DNA of 33,554 nucleotides from Methanothrix sp. GTDB lineage: Archaea > Halobacteriota > Methanosarcinia > Methanotrichales > Methanotrichaceae. Both the position numbers and the translations under genes were made by a program. The notes under the pieces are model-generated. The model did not search any database, was not told the origin of the DNA, and worked only from the letters and a program-made list of their open reading frames with translations. The stretch lies in NCBI GenBank assembly GCA_026394505.1, contig JAPKYC010000169.1, forward strand, positions 1 to 33,554. The letters run 5' to 3'. Of the stretch, positions 7,967-15,310 are shown in pieces; the first letter of the stretch is position 1; every line of letters begins with the position of its first letter.

Positions 7967-8932
7967 TTAAATATCCATCAGCAGCGCTTTCACCGCTGCT
8001 AGAATGGCCTTGGCGGAGCCTTCCTGAGGCATCCAGCCCAGCTTTTTGATCTTCTCGATGGAGAGCAGCATGACTTTGACATCGCCTTTCCAGCCCCGGC
8101 CATCCACGCCGCCCGTGTAGCGGTGCTGGACATCGGATAGGCCCATCTGCCGGGCCACGATATTTGCGATCTCTGTCACATCCACAGAGTCCTCGGAGCC
8201 GATGTTGAAGACGTTGATCTGCTCGTCCGAGCTATGCACAGAGTAGAGCATAGCCCGCACGCAGTCTCTGACCTCCAGGTAGGACTTCTTCTGCTTGCCT
8301 GAGCCCAAAATCTCCAGCTCTCTGGGATTTTCTCGCAGCTTTCTTATAAAGTCCACCAGCACGCCGTGCGTGCCCCGCTCTCCCACGATATTGGCAAAGC
8401 GAAAGATCCAGGACTGCATCTCGAAGGTGTGGCAGTAGGAGGAGATGAGCGCCTCGCAGGCCAGCTTGGAGGCGCCATAAAGGGATATGGGCAGGAGCGG
8501 TCCGTAGTCCTCGGGAGTGGGCACCTCTGTCGCTTCGCCGTAAATGGTGGAGGTAGAGGTGAAGGCGATCTTTTTAACGCCGAACTTTCTCATGGCCTCC
8601 AAAAGGTTATAGGTGGCCAGCACATTTTGCTCCAGGTGCACGCGGGTGTTTTCTGCGCCCAGTTTCACATCCGGATTGGCGGCCAGGTGAAAGACCATAT
8701 CCACTCCATCCAAGGCCTTTTCCAGAGCACCGGGGAGAAGCAGGTCCGCTTCCATGAGATGGAAATTTGGATTATTCTGGTGCGGGGCGAGAAACTCTCT
8801 CTTTCCCGAGCTGAAGTTGTCCAGGACTGTAACGTCATTGTCTGGCAGCAGTCTTTCCACCAGATGGCTGCCGATGAAACCTGCGCCCCCTGTAACGAGG
8901 ATCGATCTGTCTTTTGGCATTTCTCTTGGCAT
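7967..8932 (-). CDS. NAD-dependent nucleotide-sugar epimerase (UDP-glucose 4-epimerase type)
   Basis: The 321-residue protein is an extended short-chain dehydrogenase/reductase. It has the N-terminal NAD-binding motif VTGGAGFIGSHLVE, the acidic residue ending strand 2 (VTVLDNFSSG), MVFHLAANPDV, and the catalytic Tyr-Lys pair in YGASK after the serine-rich STSTIYGE strand. Length and motif order match GalE/WbpP-like archaeal epimerases. It would interconvert UDP-sugars used for S-layer glycans or other envelope sugars; the exact sugar cannot be assigned. It converges with the rhodanese-like gene (11 bases between stops) and is divergent from tupA. Confidence 0.85.
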   Translation of the reverse strand: MPREMPKDRSILVTGGAGFIGSHLVERLLPDNDVTVLDNFSSGKREFLAPHQNNPNFHLMEADLLLPGALEKALDGVDMVFHLAANPDVKLGAENTRVHLEQNVLATYNLLEAMRKFGVKKIAFTSTSTIYGEATEVPTPEDYGPLLPISLYGASKLACEALISSYCHTFEMQSWIFRFANIVGERGTHGVLVDFIRKLRENPRELEILGSGKQKKSYLEVRDCVRAMLYSVHSSDEQINVFNIGSEDSVDVTEIANIVARQMGLSDVQHRYTGGVDGRGWKGDVKVMLLSIEKIKKLGWMPQEGSAKAILAAVKALLMDI

Positions 8933-9020
8933 CAGCTTTCGTTTTTTAGAAGGCAGGTAAGATATAGCTTCCCGTTCTCCTGCCCAGAAAGGTCCAGGAT
9001 CTTGATCTGCAATTCAATTT

Positions 9021-9046
9021 GCTAACATAATCTTTTTATGGTAAGC
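9021..9046. promoter_or_regulatory. tup promoter: TATA box inside an imperfect inverted repeat
   Basis: The TATA-like TCTTTTTATG (9031-9040) lies between imperfectly inverted arms GCTAACATAA (9021-9030) and TTATGGTAAGC (9036-9046). A repressor bound here would block TBP. This is not the bacterial ModE box as I know it, and the regulator is unknown. Confidence 0.35.
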
Positions 9047-9072
9047 GATTATGCTTTAGGGCAGGGATTGAA

Positions 9073-9993
9073 ATGGCAAGAAATTTTCTGAAAATGGCCC
9101 TTGTGCTGATGGCGCTATCCGTTTTATGCAGCGCCGCCGGGGCGACAGAGGGAGAGAGGCTGAAGCTGGCTACTACTACCAGCCTGCAAGATACCGGCCT
9201 ATTGGATGTGATCAAAGACAAGTTCGATGAGAAGTACAATGTATCATTGGACGTCGTCTCCGGCGGAACCGGCATCGCCATTCAGTATGGCGAGCGGGGC
9301 GACGTGGATGTCCTCATCGTCCATGACAAGGAGAGGGAGCTGAAATTCATCAAGGACGGGCAGGGCCTGGAGAGAAGGTGCATTGCCTACAACTACTTCT
9401 ACCTGGTCGGACCCAAGGACGATCCGGCAGGCGTCAAGGGTATGAATGCCTCCCAGGCTCTGGCCGGCATCATGGAGAAAGGCAAAATCGATCCGGCTAA
9501 GGTGATGTTCATCTCTCGGGGCGACAACTCCGGCACACATGCCCGCGAGAAGCTGCTCTGGAAGAAGGCTGGCTACAACTACTCTGCCGTCAACTCTTCC
9601 GGGCCCTGGTATATCGAGGCCGGACAGGGCATGGGCGCAACCTTAAACATTGCCAATGAAAAGCAGGCCTACACCCTCTCCGATATGTCCACCTTTATGG
9701 CTTATCAGGGCAATCTGACGCTGGTCCCCTTGATTGAAGGCGGAAGCGAGCTGCTCAATGTTTATGTGGCCATGGCTGTGAGCCCCAAGAAGCATCCGAA
9801 CGTGAACTGTGAGCTGGCCAATGAGTTCATTAACTATCTGGTCTCGGATGAGGGTCAGGATCTGATAGCAAGCTATGGCACAGAGAAATTCGGCCAGCCA
9901 CTCTTCTCGCCAGCCCGAGGAAACTGCGAGCTGATCGGCTGCTCCGTTGCTGAGTGCGCCGCGCCCAGCAGTGCTTCTTGCGCGGCAGCTTAA
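9073..9993 (+). CDS. tupA: Tungstate/molybdate-type ABC transporter, substrate-binding protein
   Basis: The 306-residue protein has a signal peptide (residues about 1-25, MALSVLCSAAGA) and the TupA-type binding motif LATTTSLQDTGLLD at the mature N-terminus, followed by VVSGGTGIAIQYGERGDVDV and ISRGDNSGTHAREKLLW, which line the oxyanion site in this family. It captures tungstate or molybdate outside the cell for TupB/TupC. The C-terminus carries an unusual cysteine-rich tail with five Cys in the last 30 residues. ATG 9073 is preceded by AGGG. It heads the operon tupA-tupB-tupC; the tfx regulator downstream supports the metal-oxyanion assignment. Sequence cannot decide between W and Mo. Confidence 0.9.
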   Translation: MARNFLKMALVLMALSVLCSAAGATEGERLKLATTTSLQDTGLLDVIKDKFDEKYNVSLDVVSGGTGIAIQYGERGDVDVLIVHDKERELKFIKDGQGLERRCIAYNYFYLVGPKDDPAGVKGMNASQALAGIMEKGKIDPAKVMFISRGDNSGTHAREKLLWKKAGYNYSAVNSSGPWYIEAGQGMGATLNIANEKQAYTLSDMSTFMAYQGNLTLVPLIEGGSELLNVYVAMAVSPKKHPNVNCELANEFINYLVSDEGQDLIASYGTEKFGQPLFSPARGNCELIGCSVAECAAPSSASCAAA

Positions 9994-10051
9994 GTTGAGT
10001 CTCAGTTGATCTCATGTGAAGCTTAGGGCAAGGCAAGATAGGTGAAAAAAG

Positions 10052-10738
10052 TTGGAAGAGATATACAGCGGCCTCTTGCGGGCCCTTGAGCTGATTGCAG
10101 CGAGAGACCCCCAGGTGGTCGAGATCACCTTCCGGTCCTTTTTTATCTCGCTCTCTTCCGCCTTTTTAGCAGGCATCATCTGCATACCCCTGGGAGGCAT
10201 CATCGAGCTTCACCAGTTTTGGGGCAAAAGAGCGCTGATAAATCTAATTCAGACCTTCTACAGCCTGCCTACGGTGACCGTGGGCCTGCTGGTCTTTTTG
10301 CTCATCTCCCGCTCCGGGCCCCTGGGAGATTTAAACCTGCTCTTCAGCCCGGCCGGCATGATCTTCGGCCAGGCCGTTCTTGTCAGCCCCATTATGATTG
10401 GGCTGACCATTACCGCTCTGGCGGGGGTTAGCTCTCCGATCAGGGACACGGCCAGGTCTCTGGGCGCAACGGATATGCAGATAATAATAACCGTAATAAA
10501 AGAGGCTCGCGTGGCGGTCATGGCTGCCGTGCTCCTGGGATTTGGCCGGGCGCTCTCCGAGGTGGGTGTGGCCATGATGATCGGCGGGAACATCCGGGGC
10601 TACACGCGCGTTCTCACCACGGCCATAGCTTTGGAGACCTCCATGGGCAACCTGGAGCTGTCTATGGCTCTGGGAATTATTCTCATATCCATCTCGCTGG
10701 CCATCAACCTCTTGCTCAATAGATTCCAGGGGAGATGA
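10052..10738 (+). CDS. tupB: Tungstate/molybdate-type ABC transporter, permease
   Basis: This 228-residue polytopic membrane protein is a TupB-type permease with the family's conserved loop near the cytoplasmic coupling helix (RDTARSLGATDMQI) and several hydrophobic helices (for example LINLIQTFYSLPTVTVGLLV). It forms the channel through which the oxyanion bound by TupA passes. It starts with TTG at 10052: AGGTGA (10040-10045) lies exactly six bases before it, and no ATG fits. It follows tupA by 58 bases, and tupC starts two bases after its stop. Confidence 0.9.
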   Translation: MEEIYSGLLRALELIAARDPQVVEITFRSFFISLSSAFLAGIICIPLGGIIELHQFWGKRALINLIQTFYSLPTVTVGLLVFLLISRSGPLGDLNLLFSPAGMIFGQAVLVSPIMIGLTITALAGVSSPIRDTARSLGATDMQIIITVIKEARVAVMAAVLLGFGRALSEVGVAMMIGGNIRGYTRVLTTAIALETSMGNLELSMALGIILISISLAINLLLNRFQGR

Positions 10739-10740
10739 GA

Positions 10741-11430
10741 ATGGCGCTCTTAGAGATAAGCTCTCTGGGAAAAAGCATCGGCAAAGCGGAGATTCTCCAG
10801 GGAATCAACCTGAAGGCGGAGCGGGGCGAGATCCTGGGGCTGATCGGACCCACCGGTTCGGGAAAGACGACACTACTGCGCCTCGTCAATTTGCTCGACG
10901 AGCCGTCGTCAGGGAGCATCCTCTTCGACGGTAGAGAGGTTTCCGGAAGGCCGGAGAGGGAGTTGCTTGCCGCGCGGCGCAGAATGGCCATGGTATTTCA
11001 AAAGCCGGTCATGTTCAAGGCCAGCGTGGAGGAGAATGTCTCCTATGGCCTGAGGATGCGGGGAAGAGTTGATGCCATGGGGGGGAGAGAAAGGATAAAA
11101 GAAGCCCTGGCGGCAGTCGGGCTCTCGGGCTATGAGAGCCGCGATGCCAATACCCTATCAGGAGGGGAGACGCAGAGAATTGCCCTGGCCAGAGCTCTGA
11201 TCCTGCAGCCGGATCTTCTCCTGCTGGACGAGCCGACCGCCAATCTGGACCCCGGGAGCGCCGCCTCCATCGACAGCCTCTTGCGGAACCTGGCCGGGAG
11301 CAGGACGGCCGTGATCTTAGCCACGCACAACATGCAGCAGTGCCGCAAGCTGGCGAGAAGAGTAGCCGTGCTGCAGGAGGGCAGGCTGGTGGCCATGGGC
11401 AAAAGCGAGGAGATAACTTTGCCCTGGTGA
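10741..11430 (+). CDS. tupC: Tungstate/molybdate-type ABC transporter, ATPase
   Basis: The 229-residue ATPase has a Walker A motif (GPTGSGKTT), Q-loop (MVFQKPVMF), ABC signature (LSGGETQRIALARAL), Walker B and D-loop (LLLLDEPTANLD) and H-loop His (ATHN), all intact. It drives uptake through TupB. An ATG at 10735 overlaps the tupB stop, but GGGGAG directly abuts that codon; the ATG at 10741 stands six bases from the same ribosome binding site, so I prefer it. Confidence 0.9.
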   Translation: MALLEISSLGKSIGKAEILQGINLKAERGEILGLIGPTGSGKTTLLRLVNLLDEPSSGSILFDGREVSGRPERELLAARRRMAMVFQKPVMFKASVEENVSYGLRMRGRVDAMGGRERIKEALAAVGLSGYESRDANTLSGGETQRIALARALILQPDLLLLDEPTANLDPGSAASIDSLLRNLAGSRTAVILATHNMQQCRKLARRVAVLQEGRLVAMGKSEEITLPW

Positions 11431-11445
11431 TTGAGTGGAAGGATG

Positions 11446-11453
11446 CTTTTATC
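11446..11453 (+). promoter_or_regulatory. TATA box of tfx
   Basis: CTTTTATC lies 31 bases before the tfx ATG. No ribosome binding site precedes that ATG, so tfx probably has its own promoter and a nearly leaderless transcript. Confidence 0.4.
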
Positions 11454-11484
11454 ATCTCATAAAATCACTAAACTTTGCGACTGA

Positions 11485-11904
11485 ATGATGCCTGAAACAT
11501 TTCTCACGGAAAGGCAGATCGAGGTGCTACAGATGCGCCTGGCCGGCCGGTCCCAGCAGGAGGTAGCAGACAGCTTGGGCACCACTCGCTCCAATATCAG
11601 CATCCTGGAAAAGCGAGCCCATCAGAACATCGCCCGAGCAAAGCGCACGCTGCAGCAGTGGATGATGCTGCGCGCACCCATTTCTTTGCAGGCCAGGGCG
11701 GGAACGGATGTCTTTGAGATGCCCAAGATGATCTTTGCCGCAGCGGATGAAAAACAGATGCGCCTTCCCATCACCTCTCTGGATATTGTGGTGCAGCTGC
11801 GCCGAAAAGCCCCACGGCTCTTCAAGAAGAGATCGCTGGAAAAGGACGTCAGGATCTTTGTGACGGAAGAGGGGGAGGTGCTGGTGGAAGGGCAGGGGGA
11901 GTGA
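11485..11904 (+). CDS. tfx: Tfx-family DNA-binding transcriptional regulator
   Basis: The 139-residue protein begins with a basic helix-turn-helix (FLTERQIEVLQMRLAGRS, QQEVADSLGTTRSNISIL) followed by a C-terminal domain, matching the Tfx family. In Methanothermobacter, Tfx binds the promoter of the fmd operon, which encodes molybdenum formylmethanofuran dehydrogenase. It lies 54 bases after tupC, so a role in metal-responsive control of the transporter or of formylmethanofuran dehydrogenase is a reasonable inference. ATG at 11488 is an equally possible start. Confidence 0.8.
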   Translation: MMPETFLTERQIEVLQMRLAGRSQQEVADSLGTTRSNISILEKRAHQNIARAKRTLQQWMMLRAPISLQARAGTDVFEMPKMIFAAADEKQMRLPITSLDIVVQLRRKAPRLFKKRSLEKDVRIFVTEEGEVLVEGQGE

Positions 11905-11989
11905 TGTGCGAGGTTTATGACTGGCCGGCCCCGGAAGAATGGAGTTTTACGTTTGCTATTAATATTAACTGATAATTAAAAATTGTGGA

Positions 11990-12523
11990 CTAAACCAAGA
12001 CTTTTGCGCTTGTGGCCGCTGCCCGTGGGCCCAGCCTGGGCTGATGGTAAAAGCCAAGGTATGGGTCAAAGCCGACGGCCAGAACTGTGACAAAGAGTTC
12101 CTTGGCCAGTATGCCGTAAAGGTAGGAGAGAACGGTGTTCACCGGATCTTTGGGCGGCCTTTTATTCCTGTTCTGGAATGAGAATCCACAAGTGCCCTTG
12201 AGCAGGCATCCAAAATAGCTGAAGTAGATCTCGGCTGCTGCGCCTTTCAATCCCAGCAAAGGCTGCATGCGCATAGCATCCTCTGCTTTTTCTGCAAGAC
12301 GCTCTAAAGATTCATGGCCGGAGTGGTGATCTCCACTCCTCCGTAAAGGCAGACCTGGGAGACCTCCCTGATCCGAACTTCGCTGACCTTGTCGGGCAGG
12401 CAGATGCCCGCCAGGGAGCAACGGTCGCAGCGCGCGCTGCTGCGCAAGGGCGGGGGATTCTCGCCCCGCTCTACCGTGCTGCGTAGTTCAGCCAGCAGCG
12501 CCTTTGCTCTGCTTCCTGAATAG
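11990..12523 (-). pseudogene. Degraded cas4-cas1 fusion gene (CRISPR adaptation remnant)
   Basis: Two frames on the minus strand together resemble a Cas4-Cas1 fusion. In the first (12523 to 12304), the Cas4 C-terminal cysteine cluster (RCDRCSLAGICLPD) runs directly into the Cas1 N-terminus (VCLYGGVEITT) and stops at TAG 12304. In the second (about 12311 to 11990) is the Cas1 C-terminal half: LLGLKGAAAEIYF, NRNKRPPKDPVNTVLSYLYG and VGFDPYLGFYHQPRLG. The middle of Cas1 is deleted, the Cas4 front is cut off at the inverted element (12527-12588), and the end goes out of register after HQPRLG. The usual Cas1 catalytic Glu (LLGxEG) is Lys, and the C-terminal Asp region is lost. No other cas gene or array lies nearby, so this is a dead adaptation module. 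Confidence 0.85.
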
Positions 12524-12526
12524 TAG

Positions 12527-12588
12527 TAGTTCTCCGTTCGTTCGTCCTCTGTGTGCTCTGTGACTCTGTGGTTAAATTCCGAGGTCAT
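12527..12588. repeat. CTCTGTG-type intergenic element, copy 4 (single arm)
   Basis: One arm, CGTTCGTTCGTCCTCTGTG and CTCTGTGACTCTGTGG followed by TTAAATTCCG, sits between the truncated 5' end of the cas4-cas1 remnant and the pyrD promoter. Confidence 0.8.
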
Positions 12589-12616
12589 TTACATCATCAT
12601 AATTCTCATTAATAAG

Positions 12617-12625
12617 CCTTTTATC
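12617..12625 (+). promoter_or_regulatory. TATA box of pyrDK
   Basis: CCTTTTATC ends 23 bases before the pyrD ATG, which has no ribosome binding site; a leaderless transcript is likely. Confidence 0.5.
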
Positions 12626-12648
12626 TTGTCCGAAAGATCTCCTTTCTC

Positions 12649-13551
12649 ATGCCATCCCTTTTCATCCATGCCGGAGGCCTGCACCTTAATAATCCGGTCC
12701 TTCTGGCGGCAGGCATCCTGGGCACCACAGGTGCCTCTCTCTGTCGTGCCGCCAGGGCAGGCGCAGGGGGCGTGGTCACCAAATCCGTAGGCTCCGTGCC
12801 GCGGGAGGGCCACCCCGGTCCCAACGTTGTGCATGTAGAGTGCGGCCTTCTCAATGCCATGGGCCTGCCCAATCCTTCCTACAAAGACTTTCAGGACGAG
12901 ATCGATACAGCCCGCGCCGGCGGGGTGCCCGTCATCGCCAGCATCTTCGGCTCTTTTGCGGCAGAGTTTGCCCAGATCGCCCGCAGCCTGAAGGCCGACG
13001 CCTTCGAGCTGAACCTCTCCTGTCCCCATGCCGAGAAGTATGGCAGCGAGCTCGGTCGCTATCCCGATCTGGTGGAATCCGTCACCGGAGCAGTGAAGGC
13101 TGCCGCCAACGTGCCCGTCTGGGTCAAGCTGACTCCCAACACGGCCGACATCCTGGAGCTGGGCCTGGCTGCGCAACGGGGCGGAGCCGACGCCATAGTG
13201 GCCATAAACACCCTCAAGGCCATGGCCATTGATATCGAGACCGGTTACCCGATATTGGGCAACCGTTTTGGCGGCCTGTCCGGTCCGGCCATCAAACCAG
13301 TGGCCGTGCGCTGCGTCTACGAGCTGGCCGGCCGCCTGGAGATTCCGGTGATAGGCGTAGGCGGAGTCTCCTCCTGGGAGGATGCCGTGGAGATGATCAT
13401 GGCCGGAGCCTCGGCCGTGCAGGTGGGAACAGCTCTTCTCAGGGGCTACGGCATCTTCGAGGAGATCACAACCGGCCTGTCCCGCTATCTGGAGAGAAAA
13501 TCGTTGACACTTGAAGAGTTGTGCGGCCTGGCGAGAAGGAGACGCTCATGA
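12649..13551 (+). CDS. pyrD: Dihydroorotate dehydrogenase 1B, catalytic subunit
   Basis: The 300-residue TIM-barrel flavoprotein oxidises dihydroorotate to orotate in pyrimidine synthesis. It has the N-terminal PVLLAAGILGTTG strand, ELNLSCPH with the catalytic Cys typical of class 1B enzymes, VWVKLTPN, the GLSGPAIKPVAV loop and the FMN-phosphate site IGVGGVSSWEDA ... AVQVGTALLRG. Class 1B enzymes pass electrons to PyrK, which is encoded next with a 4-base stop/start overlap, so the two should form the PyrDK heterotetramer. Confidence 0.93.
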   Translation: MPSLFIHAGGLHLNNPVLLAAGILGTTGASLCRAARAGAGGVVTKSVGSVPREGHPGPNVVHVECGLLNAMGLPNPSYKDFQDEIDTARAGGVPVIASIFGSFAAEFAQIARSLKADAFELNLSCPHAEKYGSELGRYPDLVESVTGAVKAAANVPVWVKLTPNTADILELGLAAQRGGADAIVAINTLKAMAIDIETGYPILGNRFGGLSGPAIKPVAVRCVYELAGRLEIPVIGVGGVSSWEDAVEMIMAGASAVQVGTALLRGYGIFEEITTGLSRYLERKSLTLEELCGLARRRRS

Positions 13552-14318
13552 GACCCATAAACTGCATCATAGAAGAAGTGCGCTCGGAGGCCCCCCTGAT
13601 CAGGACCTTCTGGCTGGATAGAAACCTCGACCCGGCACCAGGGCAGTACGTCATGGTCTGGATCAGAGGCGTGGATGAGATTCCCATGAGCTTCTCGGGC
13701 CCTGATACCATAACGGTGCAGTCGGTAGGCGAGGCTTCAGCCGCGCTCTTTAGCTTGGGCAGAGGGAGCAGCGTGGGGCTACGCGGCCCTCTGGGCAATG
13801 GCTTTATCCTGCGAGGCAAGAGAATTCTGCTCATGGGCGGGGGCGTGGGCGCAGCTCCGCTCGCTTTTTTGGGCGAGCAGGCCAAAGGGGCAGGGATGAG
13901 GGTCGCCTCCCTGCTCGGCTTTCGCAGCAAAGAGGACCTCATCTTCCGGGATCGATTTGAGGCTCTGGGAGATACTATTATCACCACCGATGATGGCTCC
14001 CTGGGCATACCCGGCCGCGCTGCCGCCGGGCTAAAAGAGCTGGACTTATTCGATTACGATCAGATCTACCTTTGCGGCCCGGAGATGATGATGTGGGATA
14101 TAATTTCCAGAACACGGGAGCATGCCAAAAAGACCCAGGCCTGCATCAACCGCTACTTCAAGTGCGCGGCAGGCATCTGCGGCTCCTGCTGCCTGGATCC
14201 GGAGGGGGTGCGCGTCTGTGTGGAAGGGCCGGTGCTCATGGCCGACCGATTGGCGGAGAGCGAGTTTGGGCGATACCGGCGCGGCCCAACCGGTGGCAAA
14301 GGGCCTTGCCGAGGATGA
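13548..14318 (+). CDS. pyrK: Dihydroorotate dehydrogenase electron-transfer subunit
   Basis: The 256-residue FAD/[2Fe-2S] protein carries electrons from PyrD to the cellular acceptor. It has a ferredoxin-reductase FAD domain (APGQYVMVWIRG, PMSFSG), a nucleotide-binding strand (ILLMGGGVGAAPLAFL) and the C-terminal iron-sulfur cysteines in the order FKCAAGICGSCC then a fourth Cys in VRVCVEGP. The start at ATG 13548 overlaps the pyrD stop (ATGA) and has AGAAGGAG six bases before it; the frame extends upstream to 13521 but inside pyrD. Confidence 0.92.
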   Translation: MRPINCIIEEVRSEAPLIRTFWLDRNLDPAPGQYVMVWIRGVDEIPMSFSGPDTITVQSVGEASAALFSLGRGSSVGLRGPLGNGFILRGKRILLMGGGVGAAPLAFLGEQAKGAGMRVASLLGFRSKEDLIFRDRFEALGDTIITTDDGSLGIPGRAAAGLKELDLFDYDQIYLCGPEMMMWDIISRTREHAKKTQACINRYFKCAAGICGSCCLDPEGVRVCVEGPVLMADRLAESEFGRYRRGPTGGKGPCRG

Positions 14319-14371
14319 AAGGGGAAATGGGAAAAAAGGTTCCTCGCTGTATCGAGTGGGTAATAGAATAA

Positions 14372-14506
14372 TAGAGTCCTCTGTGAGTCCTCCCTCGCGC
14401 TCTGTGTCTGCGGTGGTTGTAGTCCGTAAACCATTGGTTATAACCAGTGGCTAACGACGTTTTCAACCACAGAGCTCACAGAGCACGCACAGAGCGACGA
14501 ACTAAC
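14372..14506. repeat. CTCTGTG-type intergenic inverted element, copy 5 (two arms)
   Basis: The left arm (about 14374-14420; CTCTGTGAG, CTCTGTGTCTGCGGTGG) and the inverted right arm (about 14462-14506; AACCACAGAGCTCACAGAG, CACGCACAGAGCGACGAAC) enclose a loop. The loop holds the near-perfect palindrome CCATTGGTTATAACCAGTGG (14432-14451). The element lies between pyrK and the hydrolase gene. Confidence 0.85.
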
Positions 14507-14536
14507 AACTCGAGAGCCAAAAGGAAGGAGAAAAGG

Positions 14537-15259
14537 TTGGAAATGATAGTCAGATTCTTGCATGATGGCATAGTTCGGGGAGGATCGTATAGCATTGAGA
14601 ATGGCATAATCTCCGGGGGAGAGGTGCATAGATTGGAGGATGTATTCCTTCTGCCTCCCTGCCAGCCTACGAAGATCGTCTGCGTGGGCCTGAATTACGT
14701 AAAGCATGCCCAGGAGCTGAAGATGTCCCTTCCCGATGAGCCCATTCTCTTCTTAAAGCCACCTTCCTCCATCCTGGACCCGGATGGGCATATCATCTAT
14801 CCTGCTTCCAGCCGGCAGGTGGACTACGAAGGCGAGCTGGCGGTGGTTATTGGAAAACGCTGCAAAAATATCCTGGCAGAAGAGGCGGAGAAGTACATAC
14901 TGGGCTATACCTGCTTCAACGACGTGACGGCCCGCGATCTGCAGCGCAAAGATGGTCAGTGGACGCGCGCCAAGAGCTTCGACACCTTTGCCCCCTTCGG
15001 CCCCTGGATCGCCAAAATCGATCCATCTGACGTGGATATTCAGACTCGCGTCAACGGAAAGGTGGTGCAGAAATCGAACACCTCAGATCTGATTTTCGAT
15101 GTGCCGAAATTGGTACAGTTCATAAGCGGCGTCATGACTCTTGAGCCGGGTGATGTGATTGCCACGGGCACGCCCCCAGGAGTGGGGCAGATGCAAAAGG
15201 GAGATGCTGTGGAAGTGGAGATCGAGGGAATTGGGGTTCTGAGGAATTTTGTGGTGTAG
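14537..15259 (+). CDS. Fumarylacetoacetate hydrolase family protein
   Basis: The 240-residue protein belongs to the FAH superfamily, metal-dependent enzymes that hydrolyse, decarboxylate or tautomerise acylpyruvate-like substrates. Visible elements are KIVCVGLNYVKHAQE, the metal-binding acidic residues of [28 protein letters not shown], the FGPWI strand, and [17 protein letters not shown] near the end. Start choice: GGAG at 14527-14530 lies six bases before TTG 14537 and twelve before ATG 14543; the six-base spacing seen at other genes here favours TTG. An acylphosphatase-domain gene follows after 45 bases. The true substrate is unknown. A decayed second copy lies at 15905-16276. Confidence 0.85.
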   Translation: MEMIVRFLHDGIVRGGSYSIENGIISGGEVHRLEDVFLLPPCQPTKIVCVGLNYVKHAQELKMSLPDEPILFLKPPSSILDPDGHIIYPASSRQVDYEGELAVVIGKRCKNILAEEAEKYILGYTCFNDVTARDLQRKDGQWTRAKSFDTFAPFGPWIAKIDPSDVDIQTRVNGKVVQKSNTSDLIFDVPKLVQFISGVMTLEPGDVIATGTPPGVGQMQKGDAVEVEIEGIGVLRNFVV

Positions 15260-15310
15260 CTAGATTGAGGAAACAGCCAAATAGATTGACGATAGATACC
15301 AAAGATGACT

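Noticed and set aside
8366-9025. 219-residue plus-strand frame opposite the epimerase
   Set aside because: Antisense shadow of the epimerase; its end crosses the tup promoter region.
2897-14506. CRISPR array candidate based on the repeated CTCTGTG units
   Set aside because: The units are not evenly spaced, lie at separate loci, occur in inverted pairs and have no unique spacers of constant length.
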